From: Pedobacter sp. UBA2067
Lineage (GTDB): Bacteria; Bacteroidota; Bacteroidia; Sphingobacteriales; Sphingobacteriaceae
Assembly: GCA_002333205.1 (NCBI GenBank)
Contig: DDAD01000139.1
Coordinates: forward strand, 6,808 to 11,915
Length of the DNA: 5,108 bases
Reading direction: 5' to 3'
Shown: in pieces, positions 1 through 5,108 of the stretch
How the letters are laid out: the number at the start of each line of letters is the position of its first letter
Position numbering within the stretch: the first letter of the stretch is position 1
Notes under the pieces: generated by a model
The model's input: the letters and a program-made list of their open reading frames with translations, nothing else
Databases searched by the model: none
Told to the model about the DNA's origin: nothing
Translations under genes and position numbers: made by a program

Positions 1-1
1 G

Positions 2-1105
2 CTGCGTAAGATCAAAGGTTCTGCGGAGATCAAACTCTCAGTTGAAGAAGGTAGCCCGGAGATCAACGTTCAGGTAGATCGTGACAAAATGGCTTCCCTT
101 GGTCTTTCTCTGCAAACCGTAGGTTTAACCATGCAAACAGCCTTCAGTGGTAACACAGATGGTAAGTTCAGAAAAGGTGAATACGAGTACGACATCAACA
201 TCCAGTACCAGTCTTTCAACAGACAAGACATCAACGACGTAAGTAACCTTATTTTCGTGAACGGTGCCGGACAGCAGATTAAGCTTTCTCAATTTGCAAC
301 CATTACACAAGGTTCCGGACCAAGTCAGCTGGAAAGACGTGATAAGAGTACTTCGGTATCCGTGAAGGCACAGGCTATTGGCCGTCCTACCGGTACTGTT
401 GTTGCCGAATTCGAAGCAGAACTAGAAAGACTGGAAAATACCGGCGAGTTGAAAAAACCACTTGGCGTGAGTTACCTATGGGCCGGTGATGCAGAAAATC
501 AGGGAGAAGGTTTCGGTACCTTGGGTATCGCTTTACTTTCATCCATCCTATTGGTTTATCTCATCATGGTAACCTTATATGATAGTTTCGTGTATCCATT
601 TGTGGTGATGTTCTCGATTCCGCTTTCGGTAATCGGTGCCTTACTTGCCTTAGCGTTGACGAACAATGCCCTGAACATTTTCACCATTCTTGGTCTGATT
701 ATGTTAATCGGTTTGGTTGCGAAAAACGCGATTATCCTTGTCGATTTTACCAACCAGATGAAAGCTGAAGGAAAGAGCACTTATGATGCGCTGATCCTTG
801 CCAACCATGCCCGTTTAAGACCAATTCTAATGACCACCATTGCGATGGTTATTGGTATGCTTCCAATTGCATTAGCAGGTGGAGCAGGTGCAGAATGGAA
901 AAACGGTTTGGCCTGGGTAATCATCGGTGGATTGCTGAGTTCATTATTCCTGACGCTGATCATTGTACCAGTTATGTACATGATCTTTGACAGAATTCTG
1001 GATAAATTAGGCTATAACAAAAAAGGTGTGACCATTGAAGAGTTAATGGTTGAGCCTTATGACCATAAAGAGGTTAAAGAGTACGAAATGGAACATACCC
1101 ACTAA
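2..1105 (+). CDS. RND-family efflux transporter permease subunit (AcrB/HAE1-like), 3' part only
   Basis: This is the C-terminal 367 residues of an inner-membrane RND proton antiporter; reading is open from base 2, so the true start lies off the left edge and the ATG at 89 is internal. RND permeases are about 1,030-1,060 residues, so roughly two thirds is missing. Residues 1 to about 160 are the end of the second large periplasmic (porter/docking) loop. Five hydrophobic segments follow, at about 175-193, 196-219, 226-249, 273-294 and 302-329, matching TM8-TM12. TM10 has GLVAKNAIILVDF; its Lys (residue 241) aligns with AcrB K940. The RLRPILMT motif supplies the equivalents of AcrR971 and T978 of AcrB (residues 271 and 278), so the proton-relay residues visible here are intact. 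TM4, with the aspartates, is off-window. An acidic, His-rich cytoplasmic tail ends in EMEHTH. The gene ends its unit at a strong terminator. HAE1-type drug export is more likely than metal export, but the substrate cannot be read from this part. Confidence 0.96.
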   Translation: MRKIKGSAEIKLSVEEGSPEINVQVDRDKMASLGLSLQTVGLTMQTAFSGNTDGKFRKGEYEYDINIQYQSFNRQDINDVSNLIFVNGAGQQIKLSQFATITQGSGPSQLERRDKSTSVSVKAQAIGRPTGTVVAEFEAELERLENTGELKKPLGVSYLWAGDAENQGEGFGTLGIALLSSILLVYLIMVTLYDSFVYPFVVMFSIPLSVIGALLALALTNNALNIFTILGLIMLIGLVAKNAIILVDFTNQMKAEGKSTYDALILANHARLRPILMTTIAMVIGMLPIALAGGAGAEWKNGLAWVIIGGLLSSLFLTLIIVPVMYMIFDRILDKLGYNKKGVTIEELMVEPYDHKEVKEYEMEHTH

Positions 1106-1120
1106 GTAATCTTCCCTTCC

Positions 1121-1157
1121 AAAAAAGCCCATTTCCCTAAAGGATATGGGCTTTTTT
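1121..1157 (+). terminator. Rho-independent terminator after the first RND gene
   Basis: The arms AAAAAAGCCCAT (1121-1132) and ATGGGCTTTTTT (1146-1157) are perfect reverse complements. Inside them, after one T/T mismatch, TCC (1134-1136) pairs with GGA (1142-1144) around a CTAAA loop. The 3' arm ends in six T, giving the U-tract, and the stop codon is 15 bases upstream of the stem. The 5' arm begins with six A, so the element could also work on the minus strand, although no convergent gene is visible. It separates the first RND gene from the tetR operon. Confidence 0.93.
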
Positions 1158-1180
1158 CGGTCAAATGCTTGCCACTCACC

Positions 1181-1195
1181 CGGCAAACATTGCCG
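1181..1195. repeat. Short inverted repeat CGGCAA-ACA-TTGCCG
   Basis: This is a perfect 6-bp inverted repeat around a 3-base centre, lying between the terminator and the candidate promoters of tetR. A further TTGCC at 1169-1173 could pair with the same GGCAA (1182-1186), so two alternative hairpins are possible. No T-tract follows, so it is not a terminator. Its size would fit a protein-binding site, but nothing else identifies it. Confidence 0.4.
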
Positions 1196-1205
1196 TTCAC
1201 GAATC

Positions 1206-1240
1206 TTGCTTTACAAAATGCATGCTCTGGATTAATTTTG
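1206..1240 (+). promoter_or_regulatory. Candidate distal promoter of the tetR operon
   Basis: TAATTTTG at 1233-1240 matches the Bacteroidota -7 consensus TAnnTTTG. A TTG at 1206-1208 could be the -33 element, but the spacer is 24 bases, at or just beyond the usual limit. Transcription would begin near 1246 and give a leader of about 70 bases, with the palindrome at 1276-1290 inside the transcribed leader. Such boxes arise easily in AT-rich DNA, so this is only a candidate and competes with the box at 1301-1308. Confidence 0.35.
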
Positions 1241-1275
1241 TTTAAGATCATTTTTAAGTCATAACCAAATTGAAG

Positions 1276-1290
1276 GTGTATTAAGTACAC
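1276..1290. promoter_or_regulatory. Candidate TetR-type operator (near-perfect 15-bp palindrome)
   Basis: GTGTA (1276-1280) and TACAC (1286-1290) are perfect reverse complements around TTAAG. Within the centre, T1282 and A1284 also match, leaving one mismatched pair (T1281/G1285). A second inverted repeat, AATTG (1268-1272) with CAATT (1290-1294), overlaps it but is centred 2 bases away. The site ends 10 bases before the -7 box at 1301 and 25 bases before the tetR start. This is where an autorepressing TetR-family dimer would be expected to block RNA polymerase. The assignment rests on symmetry and position only. Confidence 0.5.
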
Positions 1291-1300
1291 AATTAAATTC

Positions 1301-1308
1301 TACTTTTG
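1301..1308 (+). promoter_or_regulatory. Candidate proximal -7 promoter box (TACTTTTG) of the tetR operon
   Basis: TACTTTTG fits the Bacteroidota -7 consensus TAnnTTTG exactly. Only seven bases separate it from the tetR ATG at 1316. With a usual distance of about 5-8 bases from box to start site, transcription would begin at or within a few bases of the start codon, giving a leaderless or almost leaderless mRNA. No convincing -33 TTG lies at the usual spacing; the nearest TTG (1270-1272) is 28 bases upstream of the box. That lowers confidence. Confidence 0.42.
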
Positions 1309-1315
1309 TAACCGA

Positions 1316-1906
1316 ATGAACGTTCAATTAGAAGATATTTGTGGTAAACGCGAGACTGTTTTAAACAGTACCCTCGCCCTTATACGTCAGTATGGCTTTC
1401 ACGGCACACCGATGAGCATGATCGCAAAACATGCCGGGGTCGCTGCTGGTACCATCTATCACTACTTTGAATCAAAAGATGCGCTGATCAATGCGCTTTA
1501 TGAGCATGAGAGCAGCAGGCTCGCGGCAGCCTTATTGGTTGGCGATGATGAAAGCCTGCACTACAAAGCAAGATTCTTCCGCTGCATGCTTAACCATTAT
1601 CATTTTTACATCGGCAACCCAGATTCCCTGTATTTCCTGGAGCAGTATTCCAACTCTCCATATGCAAAGAACCAGGTCGAAAATCACGAGAAGCGCTTCG
1701 AGCACATCATCAAATTTTTTGATTACGGCATTCAAAACAAGTACTTCAAGAACATCGATGCTAAATTGTTAATGCCGATCATCAAAGGAACTTTGGTTGC
1801 TGCTGCTAACTTTCACCTAAGGCAACATATGGTTTTTTCAGAAGAAGACATCAAAGTGGTTATTAGCATGATCTGGGACGGCATAAAAAAGCAGGAAAAA
1901 GATTAA
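1316..1906 (+). CDS. TetR/AcrR-family transcriptional regulator
   Basis: A 196-residue protein of typical TetR-family length, probably a dimeric, ligand-released repressor of the efflux operon it leads. The N-terminal DNA-binding domain spans about residues 11-58: helix 1 (about 11-26), then YGFHGTPMSMIAKHAGVAAGTIYHYF with the turn and recognition helix at about 41-51, then the characteristic ESKDAL at 52-57. The rest (about 60-196) is a helical ligand-binding and dimerisation domain, rich in aromatic residues around 88-112 and 130-144, but too variable to name a ligand. The start at 1316 is the only ATG before the HTH domain. The upstream frame is open only back to a TGA at 1271-1273 and has no GTG or TTG start. 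No Shine-Dalgarno sequence is present, which is normal for Bacteroidota. A palindrome and a -7 box sit directly upstream, suggesting autoregulation. The outer-membrane factor gene follows after 32 bp on the same strand. Confidence 0.93.
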   Translation: MNVQLEDICGKRETVLNSTLALIRQYGFHGTPMSMIAKHAGVAAGTIYHYFESKDALINALYEHESSRLAAALLVGDDESLHYKARFFRCMLNHYHFYIGNPDSLYFLEQYSNSPYAKNQVENHEKRFEHIIKFFDYGIQNKYFKNIDAKLLMPIIKGTLVAAANFHLRQHMVFSEEDIKVVISMIWDGIKKQEKD

Positions 1907-1938
1907 ACAATTTAAACTCAATACCTTTTAATACATAT

Positions 1939-3291
1939 ATGAAATCACGTAATTTATTAGTTACCATGCTTTTATGGATACCCCTCCTACTCCCCGGATC
2001 GGTGTTCGCACAGTCCATCGTAAAAGCAGAACAGCCACTTACCAATGCAACCTTACAGCAGTGCATTGACTACGCATTAAGCAACAGGCCTGAAGTTAAA
2101 CAATCCGTGCTTGATGAAGAAATCGCCGACCGTGATATCAAATCTGCACTTTCAGGATGGTTGCCACAAATTAACGCTTCAGGAAGTTTCAACCACAATT
2201 TTAAGCAGCAATCTCAGGTGCTTACCACCAACGGTGTTTCATCCCTATTAACCTTTGGAGCAAAAAACACTTCTTCACTAGTATTACAGGCAGATCAGCA
2301 GTTCTTGAATGCGGGCTTAATTCAGGCGTCTAAGTCTGCAAAGTACTTCAGACAACAATATAGACAGAACACTGAAGCAAACAGAATCAACACGGTTGTG
2401 GAAGTTAGTAAAGCTTACTATGACATCCTGACCAGCAATGAGCAACTGAACATCATCAATGAGAACATTGCCCGTTTACAGAAGCAGCTTAAAGACGCAA
2501 GTGCACAGTATGAAGCAGGTTTGGTGGATAAAACCGATTTTCAACGTGCGCAGATCAGCTTAAGCAACTCTTTGGCAGATAAAAAACGTACAGAAGAATT
2601 GGTGAAATACAAATATGCTTACCTGAAAGAGCTCATCGGCTATCAGGGAAAAGAGAACTTCACCTTGTCGTTCACTGCGGCTGACATGGAAAAAGATGTG
2701 TTGATCGATACTACGCAGATGCTGGATTACCAGAACCGCGTAGAATTCCGCTTGTTGGAGACTCAACGCCAGTTACAAAGCATTAACACCAGCTACAACA
2801 AATGGAGCTATCTGCCAACGCTGTCTGGTTTCTATAACTACGGCTTCAACTATCAGAATCAGGAGATCAGCAACCTTTATGATAGAAACTATCCAAGTTC
2901 GATCATCGGCTTGAGGTTAGTCCTTCCGATTTTCCAGGGTGGTAAACGTACACACGAAATTAAAAAGTCGCAATTACAGGAACAAAGAGTTGATCTGGAC
3001 ATTGAAAATGTTAAAAATCAAATTAACTCGCAATATGAGGCAGCAATTGCAACTTATAAAGCTAACCTGAATGATCTTAGAACCAATCGGGAGAATGTGG
3101 AGATCTCAAGATCGGTATACAACACCATCAAATTACAATATGACGAAGGTATTAAAACGTACCTGGATCTGATGACTTCAGAGACCGACCTTCGTACCGC
3201 ACAACTAAACTATTTGAATTCACTATATAGTTTATTAGCATCAAAATTAGACGTAAAACAAGCATTAGGAACAATAACCGTTAATCAATAA
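1939..3291 (+). CDS. TolC/OprM-like outer-membrane efflux protein
   Basis: A 450-residue TolC-family protein, expected to form a trimeric outer-membrane beta-barrel with a long periplasmic alpha-helical tunnel that is the exit duct of the pump. The N-terminus is a Sec signal peptide: basic MKSR, a hydrophobic stretch at about 6-20, and likely cleavage after SVFA (residue 24). There is no lipobox cysteine, so unlike OprM this is not a lipoprotein. The two tandem OEP repeats are visible. In repeat 1, ATLQQCIDYALSNRPEV starts at about 37, with SGWLPQINASGSF (72-84), QQFLNAG (120-126) and AQYEAGLVDKTDFQRAQ (189-205). In repeat 2 the counterparts are WSYLPTLSGFYNYG (289-302), LVLPIFQGGKR (327-337) and LQYDEGIKTYLDL (399-411). 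Length is normal for the family. The adaptor gene follows after 8 bp. A T-rich TACCTTTT at 1922-1929 lacks the final G of a -7 box, so an internal promoter is possible but weakly supported. Confidence 0.96.
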   Translation: MKSRNLLVTMLLWIPLLLPGSVFAQSIVKAEQPLTNATLQQCIDYALSNRPEVKQSVLDEEIADRDIKSALSGWLPQINASGSFNHNFKQQSQVLTTNGVSSLLTFGAKNTSSLVLQADQQFLNAGLIQASKSAKYFRQQYRQNTEANRINTVVEVSKAYYDILTSNEQLNIINENIARLQKQLKDASAQYEAGLVDKTDFQRAQISLSNSLADKKRTEELVKYKYAYLKELIGYQGKENFTLSFTAADMEKDVLIDTTQMLDYQNRVEFRLLETQRQLQSINTSYNKWSYLPTLSGFYNYGFNYQNQEISNLYDRNYPSSIIGLRLVLPIFQGGKRTHEIKKSQLQEQRVDLDIENVKNQINSQYEAAIATYKANLNDLRTNRENVEISRSVYNTIKLQYDEGIKTYLDLMTSETDLRTAQLNYLNSLYSLLASKLDVKQALGTITVNQ

Positions 3292-3299
3292 CCCATACA

Positions 3300-4454
3300 A
3301 TGAATAATTTTTATAGAATAAAGCTAGGTGTCCTGGTCCTGGGCTCAGTTACATTAGCCTCCTGTGGCGGCGGTCAACAACCTGCACAGCAAGGCCCGCC
3401 TCCTGCAACTCCGGTAACGACTTACACGGTAGATGAACAACCGGTAACAACCGTTGATGCTTACCCTGGTGTTGTTGTTGCACTTAATGAAGTTGAATTA
3501 CGTCCGCAAGTTGGCGGTTATATTACGGGAATATTTGTTCAGGATGGTCAACGGGTAACCAAAGGTCAGAAGCTATACGAAATCGACCGCACAAAATATC
3601 AGGCTGCATACAACTCTGCGAAAGCAAATCTTGCCGTAGCAAAATCTAACCGTGACAGGACTAAAAAAGATGCAGAGCGTTATACCAAACTGGCGGAGCA
3701 GGATGCAGTGGCAAGACAGCGTGTAGACTATGCACTGACCGATCTTGCAAATGCAGAATCGCAGGTAGCTGCTGCTGAAGCACAATTAAGTGCTGCATCA
3801 TCAGACTTACAGCGCTCGGTAATCGTATCACCTTTAACTGGTACGATCGGTATCTCTCAGGTTAAGCTAGGTGCTTTTGCAACCCCAGGTACTACGGTTT
3901 TAAATACCGTCTCTACCAACGATCCAATTGCTGTTGACATTGCCGTAAACCAGCGTGAAATCCCACGTTTTGTTGCTTTACAGAAAAACAATTCTGTGGT
4001 AGCAGATTCTGTATTCTCCATTAAAGGTCAGGACGGAACAGTTTACCGCGCGCAAGGAAAGATTGTTGCAATCGACCGTGCAGTTGATCCTCAAACTGGT
4101 ACCATCAAAGTGAGAATCAGCTATCCAAACAAAGAAGGTAGACTATTTGCCGGAATGAACGTAAGCCTTCAGGCTTTAAACAGAGGCCAGAAAGAAGAAC
4201 TTGTTATTCCATACAAAGCCGTTGTTGAGCAACTTGGTGAGTTTAACGTATTTGTTGTTGGCGACAGCAGCAAAGCAGAAGCACGTCTTGTAAAACTTGG
4301 CAGACAGTTCCAGACCAATGTTGTCGTAAGTGAAGGCTTGAAAAAAGGTGAAACGATTGTTGTTGACGGCGTTCAGAATGTTAGAAATGGTGCCGTTGTT
4401 TCTGCAACCCCTCCCGGTGAAGCAAACGCACAACAACCTGCAGCAGCAAAATAA
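3300..4454 (+). CDS. Efflux RND transporter periplasmic adaptor (AcrA/MexA-like membrane fusion lipoprotein)
   Basis: A 384-residue adaptor that joins the RND pump to the TolC-like channel across the periplasm. It starts with a lipoprotein signal: MNNFYRIK, a hydrophobic core, then the lipobox LASC with Cys22 as the likely lipidated residue. GGG and a flexible Gln/Pro/Ala linker (about 23-40) follow. Domains in order: first half of the lipoyl domain (about 65-98, ELRPQVGGYITGIFVQDGQ); an Ala-, Gln- and Lys-rich alpha-helical hairpin (about 99-171) that should contact the outer-membrane channel; second half of the lipoyl domain (about 172-205, VSPLTGTIG); beta-barrel (about 208-292, with AIDRAVDPQTGTIKVR and LFAGMNVSL); and the membrane-proximal domain (about 300-370, VIPYKAV and GLKKGETIVVDGVQNV). 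The C-terminus is a low-complexity Ala/Gln/Pro tail. Length and layout match the AcrA/MexA (HlyD-like) family. The 8-bp gap upstream and 20-bp gap downstream point to one operon. The substrate is not readable from an adaptor. Confidence 0.96.
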   Translation: MNNFYRIKLGVLVLGSVTLASCGGGQQPAQQGPPPATPVTTYTVDEQPVTTVDAYPGVVVALNEVELRPQVGGYITGIFVQDGQRVTKGQKLYEIDRTKYQAAYNSAKANLAVAKSNRDRTKKDAERYTKLAEQDAVARQRVDYALTDLANAESQVAAAEAQLSAASSDLQRSVIVSPLTGTIGISQVKLGAFATPGTTVLNTVSTNDPIAVDIAVNQREIPRFVALQKNNSVVADSVFSIKGQDGTVYRAQGKIVAIDRAVDPQTGTIKVRISYPNKEGRLFAGMNVSLQALNRGQKEELVIPYKAVVEQLGEFNVFVVGDSSKAEARLVKLGRQFQTNVVVSEGLKKGETIVVDGVQNVRNGAVVSATPPGEANAQQPAAAK

Positions 4455-4474
4455 TTAAATAGAAGTTCAGCTAT

Positions 4475-5108
4475 ATGATATCAGAAGTATTTATTAGGCG
4501 ACCGGTCACGGCCATCGTCATCTCCATATTGATTGTTCTGGTTGGTACGATTGTAATCACAACCTTGCCAATCAGTCAATATCCCAACATTGCACCACCA
4601 ACTGTAAACGTATCAGGTACCTATACCGGTGCCGATGCTCAAACGGTGGAGCAGACGGTAACCACCCCTATTGAAAGTCAGATCAACGGTACACCGGGAA
4701 TGAAATACCTTTCCTCAAACAGTACCGCCGATGGACGTTCAGCAATTACCGTAACCTTTGATGTAGGTACAAACATTGACATTGCTACACTCGACGTTCA
4801 GAACCGTGTAGGTATTGCAGAACCTGCATTGCCGGAAGCGGTAAGACGTTTAGGTGTTACCACCAGGAAAGCGAACAACGATATTCTAATGGTTGTAGGT
4901 CTGGTTTCTCCAAAAGGCACCTACGATCAGAAATTCCTTTCCAACTACGTTAACCTTTATGTAAGAGACGCGTTATTACGTATCCCCGGTGTGGGTGATG
5001 TGCAGTCTTTCGGACAGCCATTTAGTATGCGTGTATGGATGGATGCCGGCAAACTTGCCAATCTGGGCCTTACGCCTTCCGATGTAACAGCAGCCATCAG
5101 CGAACAGT
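4475..5108 (+). CDS. AcrB/HAE1-type RND efflux permease, 5' part only
   Basis: The first 211 codons of an RND pump gene that runs off the right edge; the family is about 1,050 residues. The ATG at 4475 is supported by the classic RND N-terminus: short amphipathic MISEVFIRRPV, TM1 at about 11-30, then LPISQYPNIAPPTVNVSGTY, which corresponds to [20 protein letters not shown] of E. coli AcrB. Further matches to AcrB are TGADAQTVEQTVTTPIE (51-67), NG...YLSSNS (71-83), VQNRV (108-112), ILMVVGL (137-143), RIPGVGDVQSFG (169-180), MRVW (185-188) and LTPSDVTAAI (199-208). These cover the first porter (PN1) region and the start of PN2. The strong AcrB resemblance argues for HAE1-type drug or amphiphile export rather than CzcA/CusA-type metal export. 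A weak AGAAG at 4461-4465 lies 9 bases before the start. As the last visible gene of the operon it supplies the proton-driven motor; the proton-relay residues are off-window. Confidence 0.96.
   Translation, partial: MISEVFIRRPVTAIVISILIVLVGTIVITTLPISQYPNIAPPTVNVSGTYTGADAQTVEQTVTTPIESQINGTPGMKYLSSNSTADGRSAITVTFDVGTNIDIATLDVQNRVGIAEPALPEAVRRLGVTTRKANNDILMVVGLVSPKGTYDQKFLSNYVNLYVRDALLRIPGVGDVQSFGQPFSMRVWMDAGKLANLGLTPSDVTAAISEQ

Noticed and set aside
89..91. ATG as the true start of the first RND gene
   Set aside because: The same frame is open from base 2 and the upstream residues (EEGSPEINVQVDRDK) continue the conserved periplasmic domain of RND permeases, so this Met is internal.
1241..1258. 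Direct repeat TTTAAG at 1241-1246 and 1253-1258
   Set aside because: Six bases of AT-rich sequence repeated at a 12-base interval is easily expected by chance in this composition.
1102..1290. Minus-strand open frame of 62 codons across the intergenic region
   Set aside because: It starts with GTG inside the palindrome, runs through the terminator stem, and shows no recognisable protein features; regulatory DNA explains the region better.
1491..1772. 93-codon open frame on the + strand inside the tetR gene
   Set aside because: It lies wholly within the well-supported TetR coding frame and its product is a low-complexity Ser/Thr-rich sequence typical of an out-of-frame reading.
1922..1929. 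TACCTTTT as an internal promoter for the tolC-like gene
   Set aside because: It lacks the final G of TAnnTTTG, has no clear -33 partner, and such sequences are common in AT-rich spacers; noted only as a weak possibility.
3468..3480. GTTGTTGTTG run in the adaptor gene as a possible unstable repeat
   Set aside because: It is short, in frame, and simply encodes consecutive valines of a beta-strand in the adaptor; no sign of phase variation.
1..5108. Search for a novel system, mobile element, CRISPR array or RNA gene
   Set aside because: Almost all of the window is occupied by well-recognised efflux genes with short spacers; I saw no transposase, terminal repeats, repeat-spacer pattern or tRNA-like fold.

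Overview
The window most likely comes from a Bacteroidota genome, plausibly a Sphingobacteriaceae such as Pedobacter or a relative. The reasons are moderate GC, AT-rich spacers without Shine-Dalgarno sequences, matches to the Bacteroidota -7 promoter box TAnnTTTG, and the style of the proteins. The genus is an inference from general familiarity, not from a search.

All genes lie on the + strand and fall into two transcription units. Unit 1 (2-1157) is the 3' third of an RND-family inner-membrane transporter gene cut by the left edge. It is followed by a strong Rho-independent terminator with a perfect 12-bp stem. A 210-bp intergenic region (1106-1315) carries this terminator, a compact GC-rich inverted repeat (1181-1195), two candidate promoters and a near-perfect 15-bp palindrome (1276-1290) just upstream of the next gene.

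Unit 2 (1316 to beyond 5108) is a complete-looking tripartite efflux operon in the order TetR/AcrR regulator, TolC-like outer-membrane factor, periplasmic adaptor lipoprotein (AcrA/MexA type), then AcrB/HAE1-type RND pump. The pump gene is cut by the right edge after 211 codons. The gaps are 32, 8 and 20 bp with no terminator between genes, so co-transcription is likely. The expected assembly is the RND trimer in the inner membrane, the lipid-anchored adaptor in the periplasm and the TolC-like trimer in the outer membrane, together exporting hydrophobic or amphiphilic compounds with energy from proton influx. The TetR protein probably represses its own operon through the palindrome and is released by a ligand.

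I see no mobile element, CRISPR array, tRNA, rRNA or undescribed system. The genes are canonical efflux components. The most informative parts are the regulatory region upstream of tetR, including a possible leaderless start, and the tandem placement of two RND pumps.
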